A stretch of 64,000 nucleotides of DNA from Marsupella aquatica (GCA_973895155.1 OZ316897.1:22630001-22694000); one strand, 5' to 3'; positions 46,898 through 60,400 are shown, counted from the stretch's first letter. Numbers and translations: made by a program. The notes: generated by a model not told the origin, from the sequence alone.

Positions 46898-49111
46898 ACG
46901 GTATGTCTAGGCCACGCTCTCTGCAGTTACCGCCTCCCGGATTTCAAGCTTCTGCACATCGACTGGTTCGAATTCAAGCGGATTATATTACTACCAAAAA
47001 ATGTCTCTTGATTACTCATCCTAGCTGGTTCTGATATTCGTTTCCATCAATCGCACTGCTGTAGATTTCAGTTAGATTCGAATCATTCTGAGTATGTGTT
47101 CATTATTTGTTAAGAGATACGGAGTACGTAGGTCACATCGGTTTTAGGATGAGGTTGAAATCCAGTTGGTCATTGTTTCTAGCATCGACAGCAATAATGA
47201 GTAATGTTCAAAGCTTCAGATATTGTTTTCTGGAGAAGGCTCGGGATAGCTAGTCAGGTGATTCACAGCGGCGGACAACTATTACGTTTCAAAACAAATA
47301 AGTGGTTGCTTCCACCAGCCAGTATACTGTCGCTTCTATTACCACACCGGCCAGGGCGATGTGGAGTTTTTAACTTTGAAGATAGATATATGCCATTTGG
47401 TCAATTCTCATTTAGTTTTGCCTCCCGCTGGTGCAAGCCCGTGGTAATAAGATTCCATGCAACGACACGATGATGTTAGACGGTTCGTCGTTTATAGCTT
47501 CTGGGCAGTTTCTTTGTAGAATTAAATTGCAAGTAATAACATGTATATCGATTCCTACTTCCCCCAACAGACTTCCTGCAGTGCATGCCGGACTTCATTT
47601 CTAGCGAAGTAATATTGTCGGCGGGGATGGACTAGTAACAGGAACCTTAAATCGTTCTAACCAGGAGTTGTATGAATTAAGGTGATTGAAAAGCGGGTGC
47701 ACAGTGTGTAAGCTGACGACACTTGTAGACCTTCCTTGGCCGACACCTTGCGTAAATTGTCAATTGGATTTTTGCCCTAGGCACAGAGTACTTTGGAGAA
47801 CCATTGTTTCCATAGCTTCCATCACCACCAGATGAAGTGCACGGTAACATCCTGTGCCAAGACTGCACGTTAAACTTCGTCCAGGAAGCTGTCTTGTTCG
47901 CTGTCGTATGACTATGGCTCCAGTTGCACTATGCATCAATTATTTAGAAAAAGGAAACGAGGTCAAGCTTACGCGGAAATGTCTAAAACATGTGTTTAAT
48001 TTTAACTTGATCACGGCCTTACGTGGACTCATGTCAGGATAATCGAAACATTGCAGCAGGTCAAGGAAGTCAATAACGTAGCAGACCTCACGCAGGGAAA
48101 AGATCCACCAGAATTCAATTCACTCATGCCTCCTGCTGTGGATGACCTAAAGCAGAGAGATCGACTATGATCATGTTTTGGTTGCATCCCAGGCAAAAAG
48201 CATTGAGCCTGATTTTGATTTGGTATAAAATGTTGGTACTAGTATCTTTTGAATTATCGTTGTCAAGCTAGGTACGGAGGCAGCATATATATATCATCAA
48301 AACCATCTCACATTTGCTGTCCTGATAAATAGCTTGAGCTCGTCCAGGTTGTGTTCAACTTTTGTCCAACGCCTCAAGTGGAGGCTCGCACGAATGTCAA
48401 TGAATGCTCCTATTTCTATTTTGAAACCTCCAGATCGAGAATAGTCTGTACAATCCAATGTTCGTAACCCATTCTTACGTCCTATATCCTACATCCAATA
48501 CTCAATCGACATCATTGATTGATGTACATACCATTAGCCTCAGTTGCCTTGAAACATACTCTCAGCGCCAGAATATTATCTACAAAACCATCCATCCTGC
48601 CATATTGTCGATATAACCCTCCAATCTTCTGTCGTCCAGCAAGACCAGTATCAATATCATAGCATACTTGTTCTCATTAATTCCGATTCCAAAACCTCAA
48701 GCCAGCATTTTCTTTGACATAATCAGTTCTATTCCGAAAACCCTATTCCCTCAGCAATCCCACTTTACAATGCTCATTCTACAATATAGTAACCACACAC
48801 TCTGTATATCGATATACAGCACCTCACGTCGATCCCCACCATTAGAGCACCATCTTGAGCACTATCATCTGGACCTCACATAACCTGACCCCTCACAGTA
48901 GACCTTTCACCTCACCACATGTCTCTGGCTGAGGCAACGCCAATGGATTTCAACACCATATATTACAACCCTACCAACATTCACCACTGAAACCATTTTC
49001 CGCGACCTACTCACTGTCGATCAAAGCATACTAAATTTCAGTAGATCATGAAAAGTTAATAGCCCAACCTCGACGAAGGGTCCAGTTTCACATTTACAAT
49101 TTGTGTCCTAG
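46898..49111. other. Spacer between dirigent 2 and the convergent lipase gene
   Basis: It holds the 3' ends of the dirigent 2 (+) and lipase (-) transcripts. No clear polyadenylation signal stands out. Small open frames at 47204 and 48668 have no recognised domain. Confidence 0.4.
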
Positions 49112-52076
49112 TTAGACGATACCTTCGTGCGGTTCTCCAGGTTGAACAGCATTGACAGCCGTGTTCATATCTTGATTCGCAGCTTGCCCACCACCCTGAA
49201 CATCGGCATCATTCAACTCGCTGGTTGCAGCACCATCGACAGTAGTGTCTTGTGCAGTAGCAGGAGCTTGAAGAGCAGGAACGTCCTTAGCCAACCTCGA
49301 AGTCGACAGTTGAGTCGACAGTTGAACAGCAATCGACAGAATCCTCCAGAAATCTTTGGCTTGCTCGTCTTTCTTCGCTTCGAATTCGGCAGACTGCTCG
49401 TCGAGCTCTCCGCTCGGAGTCGGAGGCCAGATCTCCTTGCCACGGGCCGGCAACACCCAATGCCCATTGCTGTCCCTCACGAGCCCCTTGTACGCGTCCT
49501 GCCACCAAGCAGCCGGAATGAAGAACTCCTTCTTTAAATAATCGCCGCCCTTGTTCACGAGAGCATGGTCTCTGATGGTGGGCTTGAACGGCAATTTCCT
49601 GCCGTGGAATCCGTCCACCCCATGGAGATAGCCCTCGAGGCAGTGCGCATGGAACGGGTTTCCTGGGTCCTGGAGGAATGGGGATGCGGTGTTGTCGATC
49701 CTGAGCTTCACTCCGACGTGTTTGTACGATGGGATGATGGTGGAGATGTAACGATGGGCGGCTGCCATAAGTTCCGGTAAAAACATGCCCGGGAGTTTCG
49801 TCACCAGGTCCTTCTTGTTTGCCACTCGAAGGACCGCCACTCCCAGCTCCTCAATTCGGTCCTTGAATGCCTGATTTCCTACCCGGGGCCCCGCAAAGGA
49901 GTAGACGGTGACGGGAATTCGATGGCTCGGGAAGAATTTTCCCGAATCCTTCTGGAGACTGCCGACCCCGGCCAGACCAGAACCTGAATTGGATTCTGAC
50001 GTTGCTGAATAGCCTGAATCTGGATGATCTGAGCTCGAGGCTGAGATTGAACTAGAGCCTCCTGAGTTCGGAGCTTGGGAACTCAGCTCCCAATCGGCCT
50101 TTCCAGAATTCCATTGCTTGGGGACGCTCGGAGAGATTCCGGAGAGGCGATTGATCTTACATTCTGCGATGTCGTAGCCGCATAGTGTGGAGAGCGCGCT
50201 GCCAAGGCTGTGGCCGGTGACGGTGATGCTCAGCTTAGTGTCCCTCTCGTGTTTGTACTTCTCCACGAGGTCCCTGACGGCTTCCAGGACTTGCTCTCGA
50301 GCGCTCTTTTTGTTGTAGCGAGACATGTCGTTGCTGGACGTGTAGACGCTAAGGAACCCGCTCTCCACCATCACATCCTTGTGGCTGTGCCGAAGGTCGA
50401 ATCCAGCGGGGGCCAACAAATCCTGTGGACAGGCACACTGATCGAGTCAACACTCTCGAAATTGAATCCAGCATAAATCTTGAACTTCAGTATGCAGCTT
50501 CAATATTCTCACTCACTTTCCGAACTTGCATTCTCTACCCTAAGTAATTAAAAATGCTCCACTGCAGCAGTCATGATTGAGGATAGCATTCAGACGACCC
50601 AGTCAAGCTGACCAACTAGCTTGCAGCCTTGAATATATTAAACTAACGAAAAGATCTTCGATGAATCTTCAGAAGCAGCTCATTGCAGGCAGGTACTTTT
50701 CTTTGCGCGGCTGTTCTTGATTGACGTCGACAGAAATATTATTAATAGTTGATGATTGAAAGCTGACTCAGAAAATCCAAAATTTTTGAACAGAGTTTGA
50801 GAAACGATTGTCTGACACAGGTAATTTCACTTGTTATGAGGTATTGATTGATCTTAGCGTTGTTTCCAGGATATCAAAAACCTGCAAGTGCCTTAAAACG
50901 TTACGAACGACGTCAACATATGTAAGTGATTGATTGAGCTCAGCCTTGGTAGAAATAAGAACTCCTTAGGGTCCAATTTGATTCTCTTGATTGACTTAAG
51001 TACCGTTGGTTGAATATCACAAAGACCAAGATAATGGAATTCCTTCATGATGTAATTTCCACACACAGTGACTGATCCACTGCCAGACAACCTTTAAAAG
51101 AACTTTGGAGGGGGAGACTTGGAGGAATTGTTACCCGAATATCCATGATCCACTCAAACTTCGTGATGGTCCCTCGCCAAGCCACCACAATATCCCTTCG
51201 TCCGAGGCGGGCAATCTCCTCAGCAGACGTGCACACGGCCACAAATCCGATCCAATTTGAGTCCTTGCTCCACTTATCATCGCGAGACGACTTGGTGAAG
51301 AAATTAGGGAGATCGAGCTCACTTGTAGCGTACAGATATTGAGTAATCTCATAGCCCCGGTTCTCAAGCCCACACCTCTCGAGCAGGTCCTCCTTCGTGT
51401 ACTTGCAGCTACCGCAGTATTTGGAGGTAGTATCTCTGTCAAACCCATCATATGCAGCTTGGGCGAATTCCCCGTAGCGAACGATTTCTGCCCTCAGGAC
51501 TGGATCTATGGGGTCCAGTAGATCATCCCAGCGCGAGCAGCCTTGGATCTCTTGCCAGCGCTCTCCCACTCGGAAGCCTGCATAGGGATGTGGGGCACTT
51601 CTTTTCGTTGCATGTTCCTCCTTTGGTGTCTCCATGCTGTATTTAACCTTCAGCCTCTCCACCAGCTCCCTCAACTGGGGTGAATTCAGCTGGGCGAGCT
51701 CTAATTGTTCGATTTTTCTCGCAACTGTTCTCTCGGATTTGGGACTTAGCCTGCGTGACGATGTCCGGGAATGGAGCTTGTGGACGGCTGTTCCATAGAC
51801 CGGACGCCTCTCCCCCTCTTGAGATACTGAAGCCATAGCCCAGTTGCCTTCATCGCTTGTGCGAGCAACCTCAAGTTGACTGAGGTGGTTTGAGAAGGTT
51901 CTCCTCGCTTCGCCGCTGTGAGCTTGAGAAGATTCTTCTTCACCGGTGGTCGAAGGTTGTGCGTCAGTTGACGAGGTACTCTGCTGGAGCCTGCTGACCA
52001 GCTGGTGCAGCTCCGCCGACCTCGAGATCTGGTTGCTCATGCTGTCAGGCCTACCTTGCTCTCCAGCATAAACCAT
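49112..52076 (-). CDS. DAD1-like class 3 lipase (phospholipase A1 type), two exons
   Basis: Exon 1 is 52076-51135 and exon 2 is 50422-49112, phase 0, together 750 codons. DAD1-like lipases release fatty acids from the sn-1 position of plastid lipids and can feed oxylipin synthesis. Visible blocks are RVGERWQEIQG, WDDLLDPIDPVLRAEIVRYGEFAQAAYD, LYATSELDLPNFF, SNWIGFVAV, LGRRDIVVAWRGT (291-303), EWIMDIR|DLLAPAGFD across the splice, the nucleophile elbow GHSLG (Ser386), FAGPRVGN, the Asp in NKKDLVTKLPG (519), and AHCLEGYLHGVDGFHG carrying the likely catalytic His. It is far longer than the usual 400-530 residues. There is a Ser/charged N-terminal extension of about 165 residues, a Ser/Gly-rich insertion (about 405-480) after the elbow, and a C-terminal tail of about 100. 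The start is uncertain: 52076 is the first in-frame ATG, the frame stays open to 52280, and an upstream exon with a transit peptide is possible. Confidence 0.88.
50423..51134 (-). other. Intron of the lipase gene (712 nt)
   Basis: In gene sense the donor is CGG|GTAACA and the acceptor TCCACAG|GAT. Joining restores the conserved EW-MD--DLL-PAGF run of the lipase family in phase 0, which supports both borders strongly. The intron is AT-richer than the exons. Confidence 0.9.
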
Positions 52077-53140
52077 CCAAAGCCAATTGAATCGATCGTT
52101 TCTAAGGATATCGATTGCAAGTAAGCAGTCTGCTGTTCCGGTTCCTGACCTGCAGAATGTACGAAGTCTGCTAATTAAGCACAAAGCATCTATCCTGTGG
52201 GTTCTGCGGATTCCTGCAGTGTGGAAAGCTTCAAAAACAGAGTAATAGGATTGCAGAACAATTACAGGAAAATTATCCACAGAAACGTTAACTTCACTTG
52301 AATAGAAAAGATGTCCACTCCCAGATTGATAGAAGCTAGACTATTGCACCAGAATCCTAGTCAATCGGCAATTTCAATTCTTCAAGTGGACAACTACACA
52401 AGTTTGTCTACAGAACTCAAGTCCACTTTGAACTCTACACTTAGAACTCAAGTCTTGTGCGCGATGTCTAGAGTTCAAAGTGGGCAAGCAGTTTCTCCCC
52501 GGCCAATATGGATCAATCAAACGATCTTTGGTCTAGACTTGAGGGCTTAGAATTATTCCGGACATCACACCTCACGTTGAAAACCGATAAGTATCGGTTC
52601 TAGAACTCCTGAGATTGAAACGACCTTTGCGCTCGAATGATTCACAGTATTTTCTGATTAGGTGGACTCGACTTCCGAGACCTCGCAGTTCCTCTTCCGG
52701 AACCAGAACAATCTGCTACCATGACTCCTCCAGTATGTGTCCTATGTGAATCGAATAATCGGTTGTACAAAATGTCTTCCGAGAACAAGGGCCACCCCGT
52801 ATTTAAACGTGTCACCAATTTCACATCTCAACGCCACGAGGATCGCTGCACTTCCGTCCCGGGTCCCGTCCCCGTGGTGTTGGGCAGATAGCAGACGGAG
52901 AACTTTGTGGGGCAGCACTAGAGATTTACGGACACATTTTGCTTTCCTTTCACGCGCCACACGATAGATAGAGCAGATGAGACAGGCACGCTTCGATTGG
53001 ATGGACTCCTCGGTCAACCGAATCGCATACCTCCACATATATCGACGGAGGTATTCTGACCTCTTCAGCCCGGTCTTCGCTGAGCACCTTTTTTCTCTAC
53101 AAAAGTTTAGACCATGCGGGCAAGCTACAGTAGTTGTAGA
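52077..53140. other. Upstream region of the lipase gene
   Basis: Expected 5' UTR and promoter on the minus strand. A TATA-like TTTAAATA in gene sense lies near 52800. A short minus ORF from ATG 52724 (26 codons, MVADCSGSGRGTARSRKSS) could be an upstream ORF or a first exon, but no good donor follows. Confidence 0.35.
52423..52483. repeat. Perfect inverted repeat, 15-bp arms
   Basis: CCACTTTGAACTCTA at 52423-52437 pairs with TAGAGTTCAAAGTGG at 52469-52483 across a 31-nt loop. It lies upstream of the lipase gene. Confidence 0.85.
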
Positions 53141-53173
53141 CCGAAGGAACTAGAGTAGTTGTAGTTCCTTCGG
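53141..53173. repeat. Perfect hairpin, 12-bp stem
   Basis: CCGAAGGAACTA (53141-53152) and TAGTTCCTTCGG (53162-53173) form a perfect stem with a 9-nt loop. A TATATATAATT run follows immediately. Confidence 0.85.
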
Positions 53174-56100
53174 CGTATATATAATTGTTGACCTCGTTTG
53201 CTTTTACTCCATTGTCTTTAGTTGGGCCCCATCTTCCAAGCAAATTATGACAGCTTGTTCTTTCTTCGAGTGATTGCGATTTAATTAAGCTTGTTCGTCT
53301 TTGAATGGTTGCAAAATGAAATTAAACAGCATGCAAGAGCAAATTAAAAAATGCTTCTTCCTCAGACGAGAGCTGAGAATTGATATTTTAATGACGAGCT
53401 AATCAAACCATGCAAAGTTAGCAGCTGTAGAGTAATCAACACGGAATGCCCGCCGGGCTGAAAAGCAGTTAGGGGAATATATGCAGAGAGAAGATCACGG
53501 GTATCAGGTCAGTTTTTCTTTGCGCTAATGTCAATGAGGTTTTGCAGGTTCCTCTTGAATTCGTTTTACTTTGTCAAGTTCACCTATAATTCGGTCATGT
53601 GGGACACTAGCTTGGTATTGTCAAATCATACTTGCTGACTCGAGTCGGCAAACTAATGGAACCAAGTCGACGAAAGAGTGCCACTGACAGTTTTCCAGAC
53701 GAACTCGTGCGTTTTCCAGAAGAGTGGAACGGTTCACAAGACTTTTTGTTTGAGGTTACATCATCGATCGTGGTCCTCCGGAAGTGTTGACACTTTTCAG
53801 CGAGAGATATGAGCTCAAGGTCAATCAGGGTGTTGAGCTGAGACCACACGCGTGGATCGGATAGACCACGGACATCGCCGCCTTGATTCAGTTTCTCGTC
53901 AGAGATTAGGCGGAGAGGGTAAACGGAGAAATTATTGTGGGTGATTATTGAAGAAGACCGCACCCACCGACAGGAATAAATCCACTTACTGCACATAGTC
54001 AAGTGGATTGTAAGGATTCTCATATTGGTGATGAGCAGATGCTCTCAAGTGGGGTTGCTAGAACAAAGTCCTACCAGCTCTCGGATAGGTTCCTGGTGGA
54101 GCTCTTTCGTCCATCCGGCCATATTGTTGAGTGTCGTCCTAACTTCATACGCCATTGCAATCTGAATGTCGTTTACTTGCATGGGTTGACAAATCAAAGA
54201 ACCGCAAGGCCGCAATCACGAAAAACTGCACCTGCTAAAACCTTCATTAAATAAGACTCCAGAATTTTCTTAATCCGTGGTCCTTAGAAATGACTTCGGA
54301 CTCAGCCGGTTCTATGGATTGAGGAACTTTTGGGTTGGCAGGTAGAGATCGTCAACGATTCAGTTTTTCATTACTTGAACGATAAGTTTCTGCTGCGAGA
54401 TCATGAGTTTCGGTATGATTTCTCTCGACACACAGACGAAATTACCATCAGAGCTAGATGGAGCTTCGAAACCAGTTCGAAGCACGAGCTAAATGTAGCA
54501 GCGATGCCCCTAGTATAGGAACAGGTTTTCGTTGTCTTCGATCTCCTCAAATGCTAGTGTGAATTGAAGGTTACCCTCCGTCTTCGATGCTCGTTCAGAA
54601 CTGCGTCCCGTTCCAAGTGTCGAGAACAAGATGCTCTGACGTCGTCGAATGATGTAGCCTGACCGAAACGGTCAGCTCTTTAAATTTAATTTGCAGACAG
54701 ACGACATCGAACTATTCCGAAGACTGATGCGAATGGCGGAGGAAACAGGATCCTGCGCGTACCTAGTAATGATGACTGTGCTCATCGCGTACATCGCCCA
54801 GAAGATCGTACGAGAAAGATAGAGAAAGTAATCCTGGCAACGGTCAAACACCTTCTTGGAGGACTAAGTCCTCGTGCGGACCTATGGGGTCCCCAAATAT
54901 GACCTCAATTGGTCAACCCTAATGTACAGTAGAAGCTGTAGAAGATCCAATAAACTTAGGCTTTGGTCCTCATGACGCAATATTCTTGGACAAGCGCAAC
55001 TACTTGGACATTAGATGATGACATCACGAGCCCGACTTTCGTCCAGGAGATGGAATGATACGGTGGAGAATCTCGTGGCGAAGAACAGATTGTGGACACA
55101 AACAAAGCGGAGGAACATGACGGACATCGAATCACGAACCACATCATATAGCAATGCACGAGACCATCTTGAAGAAATTAATATAAAAGGTGTTGCCTGG
55201 TCTGTTCCTGTTTTAAAAGGCTCTACTCTAGCCGGATTGTCCGGAATTTGGTCGACAGCAGATTTAGCCATAGCCCAATTCAGTTGTCACAAGTGCACGA
55301 CCTAGCCATAGCCCTCGATCCAATTCAGTCGTCACAAGTGCACGACCTGATCGATTGAGATAGGATCTAGCTTGGAGTTTTCAATTTCTAGAAACTGTTT
55401 TTGGGCACGAAAATACCAACCTCGATCACCGACATTGATTCCTTACTTCCAAAGCTTGTTTAGAGAAGCTCCAAACTATCTGGTTTAATTTTCAGACGAT
55501 AGTTAACCTTCGCTTGCTTGGCCCGCTTTGGCTGCAGTTGACTCCAGAGCCGGGAAGCTTTAAGTCTGAATAATTGCACGGTAAAGTTGGGTTGATGAAT
55601 TAATTTCAAGCCAGGGCCCCGCCAAAAGGGTCAGCTAAGAGCTGAGCTCCTGATAAGTTGTGTGGCTATCTGCCGACGAACATGGATAAGATTTGCATGA
55701 TATATAGCCACTTAGAAGTAGACGTTTGTGGAAGGCGTTTCTCGGTCAGGGTTTCCGCGAAGCGTATGAAGGCAGTGCTTTCTTGGACCGCAATTAAGCA
55801 GAGACAAAAGAGTCCCAGAAACAATTTAAAGAAACACCGGATTGCAAGGATCCAACGTGTTCAATCACTGAATTCCAGCGACTTGCCTTGCTGCTTTGGA
55901 TGTCCAACGTACTAACCTATGCTTTCCAACATAATCGAAGCCCCGCAGTGCGGATTGCGTAAATTGTCCGCAATGCACACATCGATCCCGTTACATTATC
56001 TTACTGAAGCAGACGTATTTAGCTTGACCTCTGATGCGCACTTTACACAAGGATCTTCAACCATGGCTTGCGTGATCGACAGCATAGAAAGCTACAGTAG

Positions 56101-57441
56101 CACTCGAATTGTCTTGACATGCTGCAAGGATCTGATCGTAAGTCAATTTATGCTGTCTGGATGTCACGGTCAAGATTCCATCCCCGTGAAGTTGTGGTCT
56201 AGGATTTCCGCCAAGTTCCGATTTGCATTCTTCATGGATTTTCATTCTCCAAGAAAGCAGTTTGCACAACTTTCAGGTTGGATGATCGAAAGATTCGTCA
56301 TTTGGAGTAAATTCCACAAGAGTCTGAACAAGATTGTATTTCTGAGAAGAGCTTCAACTTAGAGACTGTAGTGTAAATATCAATCTCAATCAGGTGTGGT
56401 AATAGTTGTTGTCTTAACCTAACATCCACATTTTCTGGAGGATTGTCTGGCGTCAGAGTTAAGCAGGTCTAGCAAATTAACCCGCCAGCGTCCCTTTCTC
56501 AATCACAGTGGGTGAGAAGGTTTAGGAATTGATGTCTGAGGAAGTCTAGCTTGCCAAGTTTGCCTGATCGAGTGGAGGACATGATCAATCCAACTACTGT
56601 AGTCATTTTCCAGTTCACAAAATTCTGCCATCAAAGCTGGAAATTGGGAGACAGAACTCTCACAGAAGTAAGGTTTGGCTGAATAATGATGACATTGACA
56701 TCTTAGTGGAATTGACATGTTAGCCATGTAACGTCCTCAAAATCCGGGCAACAGATTCCCACGATGAGAGGAACTGAGATACTGTACTGTAATTCTTTCT
56801 CAAGCAGCTCATGTGAGGGGGCATGGGTCTAGATGTAAACCAAGCTCGAATGGAAGCTTGCGAATCAAGGGTTCATTGAATTTTTGAACGCGCTCAGGAG
56901 CTGTGGAATTGTGAGCGACCTTGAAATTCTGGGAGATGAAGGAATTGTTTCTGCCCCTGGTCACGCACCTCCCAGCCGACTTCCACGCAGAGCAACTATG
57001 ATATTAATCTCTCCACTAGATGGAATGTGGAGAAGGAGCATTCATGGTGTTTCGAGCTTTTCGCAACCCTGAACATGCGTTTCTCTGGATTCTGAAATTA
57101 TCATGGTGTCCCTTGTTGGAAAACAGAGATTGGATTGTTAATTTGGATCAAATGTGACCTATACATGGGATCCTTACACCATGGTAAGTCTCTCCTAGTG
57201 CTCATGCCCAATTACTGGGGGTGTCATTCCCCAAAGTGGTAATTTGTCCCTCATGCACGAACTATTCAGGGGTTGAAAGTGGTATTTGTAGCTCATAGAG
57301 TCCTCATTCTGGCTGGCAAGACCACTCATGAGGCCCTCAATGGGTAGTCCTTTAACTATTAATGGCACCTGGGTGGGCCTTTGGGAGATTTACCAGGAAA
57401 CTCTTCAAGTTCCGCAGGTACCCCCACACCCACCCATGATT
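53174..57441. other. Spacer without a recognised gene
   Basis: Several mid-length ORFs (53607-54023 minus, 55919-56362 plus) lack any known domain. A 38/45-bp tandem duplication at 55265-55302 and 55303-55347 shares CAATTCAGT-GTCACAAGTGCAC. Confidence 0.35.
55265..55347. repeat. Tandem duplication, 38-45 bp
   Basis: Two adjoining copies of TAGCCATAGCCC...CACAAGTGCACGACC; the second has a 7-bp insertion. Confidence 0.85.
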
Positions 57442-57461
57442 CCCCCCCCCCCCCCCCCCCC
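57442..57461. repeat. Homopolymer of 20 C
   Basis: An uninterrupted C run within a longer C-rich stretch (57420-57484). The length may vary between reads or assemblies. Confidence 0.9.
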
Positions 57462-60400
57462 TTCCTCCCCCGCCCAACCCCCCATGATTCAGGTTTGAAA
57501 TCAAGCTGCACTGCAGACTGACTGATTGAGTTAAGGGTCTCTCACGGACCCACCGGAAGGAACCCCGCAAGAACCTGATCACTGGTTGGTCTTTAGGAGT
57601 TTGTTGCTACCGTTCTAGTCTCTAAATTACTTGTTTAGATACCTCCTTTGGGGGGCCAGCTTCTCCCCTTGTACCGCCACCTCTCCAGTCTTAGCACTTT
57701 GACCTTTGGTCCTTTTGGCTGGATGGTGTCTTTTTCTCAGCCCCCCATTTTAGATGTTGCCTTTTTGAATTCAATTAGTTCTTTCAAAGTAATAGTGGCA
57801 ATTTGTAGCTCACTCACAAACTACTCAGGGTAAAAAGGAATTGACAATCATTTGGCTTATAAAATTTGATCAATTCCAGGCCCTTTGGTAACCGCAAACA
57901 TATTTCCTTATTAATGAACCAATCCAGATTTGTAATGTGCAACAGAAGTTTTGTTTTGTTTGTTTATTCACGTCCATTTCAAATTCACTGAAAATTTTGT
58001 TTTAGAAGGACAAGAAGTAGAACCATAGCCTCAGTTGTAGAAAATAATGATCCCAAATGAGGATATCATTGTTTGTAATTACAGCTATGTGGACTATTTG
58101 GTGTTGCTAGGCTTCAATCTTAGGCAAACCAGTTGACAGCAACGGGGGATGTTTAGGGTTTAGGGTTCTCTCTCAATTTGAAACAGAATTGCTTATTTCA
58201 AAGCAATGAGTCTAAGATAGTGGCAAAGCAAAACAATGAGGGAAGATGAAGGGAAGCACCCACCTTCACCACCTTGACATTCTCACCAGTCGTCTTAAAT
58301 GGACCTTTGTTCATGAGACTTATGTGCAATCTTTGGCAAGAAAGTGGGCTTTGATGGTCACCAAATCTTGACACATACGACTCCCAAAATTAAAACATTC
58401 TGGGAATTCTTGGAGATTTATGTGCTGTTGTGATTGGAAGGACTTTAGCTTCAGAAAAGGCCCCAACGAAAAGTTATTCTACAATCTATCTAGAGAGAAA
58501 ACTGCCAAACAACTTTGAACCTTACAAGACCATTTCCACTATATACTTTCTGATCAATTTTCCGCCCACGAAAGTCTTCCCTAATGATTCTATTTTCAAA
58601 GTCACTGTGCAGTGGTGTGTGGGAACAGAATACGGAGAACAAAGGGTAAGCAACTCCACTTTCTATGAAGTTTAGGGTTTAGTATAAACCAAGTTTTTAA
58701 TTCCTTATAATGGCCGCAAATACCATTGACAACTTCAAGCTCAATTTAGTTTAGAAAACTCTTGTACCTCTCAACTAAAGTAAAGCCTAGGTAGACCAAC
58801 TAAGGGGGTTGCTGTGAAATTCCCATGGATTTCCAAAGCTGGGAACCACTGACTCAGAATATCAAAAATTGTCCAGATAGCTCTCTGGCTTATGACCATT
58901 AGCACCTGGTTTCCATTGTATACATCTTGATAAGTCACGGGTCACGCAAAGTACTCAGGGTCTCCTTCACAAAAGTGAAATGTTCTTACCCAAAGTGGTA
59001 AGTTGGTACTCGTGCCCAAGTATTCAAGGCATCCTTCACAAAAGTGAAGTGTCCCTTGGCAACTTACTAAGTAGTTTATAATATTTGATCATCTTGCACT
59101 CATCAGCAATGGAGCAAATGATCTCAAAAAACTTTGAAACTTTGTCAGTTAATAGATTGAACATCAGAGAACATGCTGGAAAAATTTGAGCTTAAACATA
59201 CATACAAAAGTTGTCCAAATAATTTCACAAGCTTGCTAAAAACTAGCATTTTATAGTTCATGCACTTCGTCCAAACACATGGAAAAACTACTTGGGATTT
59301 TCTTCTCAACACTGAAGCGCCCTTCCAAAGACAGCCCAACGATGTGAGTTTTGGGTGTAAAGTGAATGAGAGTGTGTCACACTGCATGGGGATGGGCAAT
59401 TAAAACAAACCTGTCTGTTCATCCCGACTTAATTTTCACCTCTCAGCTCTGGTGTCCCAAAGATTAAACTTAAGAAACGAACTAGATTGTTTTGATATGG
59501 CCAAAAAACAAATTGCTGTCATGTAACATCTTCTGTGCTGTGCAACCTTATCTACCGCTTTCTGTTGAAAATAGTGTGTCCATCACCAACTTCAAGTTAA
59601 AATATTCTAGCAGTGCATAAAATGATCCGCATTAACCCCATGGATGAGGGGAAGCCAAGCAGGCAACCAGCACAAGAGAAGCCCATCAAGGGAGATAAAT
59701 GATAAATATATGTTCGTTTATCATAATAATGAAATATTAGCAAGGTATACTAGCAAACATTCAACCTTGTATATTTATTGCCACTAGAGTCATAAAACTA
59801 CAAAAACAGCTCAGCAATGTACAACCCTAGTATAGAATGATCACCAGGACTCACAAAAGACAACATAGAAGGAAAACAATAAATACGTAATTAAATCACA
59901 AACTTGGGGGATGGTGGGTGCTGTTGGTGGCCCCCTGGTTTAGATCTGACTTTTGGATACCACGTTTGACCATGATTCTTAGGTGTAAAACTTTCTACAG
60001 TGAGGGATTATTATTAGTAATTTTTGCAATGAGTATATTAACCATCATTTTATGGGAGTTTGGAATTTCAGTCTGCTGTTTTGGACCCTCACAGTCTGGA
60101 TTCTTCTGCTGTAGATGCTGGGGACAAAATCTTCTGAAAAAAAAATATGAAAGCCTTAGCATTTTTCAGAGTCTAATAAATGGCGATTATTTTGATCATA
60201 TCTGGTACTAAAATTTCCAGTGTCATTTGGCAATTCTGGGGAAAAGTACCCAAACTCAAGAAAAATACCAACTGAATTGCATTAGTTTTTAAAGAAAGAA
60301 TGTTTTCTTTACTAGCGTTGGAAACAATAGATTTCTCATTTTGTTATTTTCAGAGGTGTGTGTTTACAAATTTGGGGAGAGAGAATACTAAATTTGTCAC

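Noticed and set aside
52077-52280. Lipase start at GTG 52280
   Set aside because: GTG is not used as a nuclear plant start, and the peptide between 52280 and 52076 resembles no lipase N-terminus. The first ATG was used instead.
58152-58165. Two TTTAGGG units (plant telomere repeat)
   Set aside because: Only two units inside ordinary spacer. Far too short for an interstitial telomere tract.
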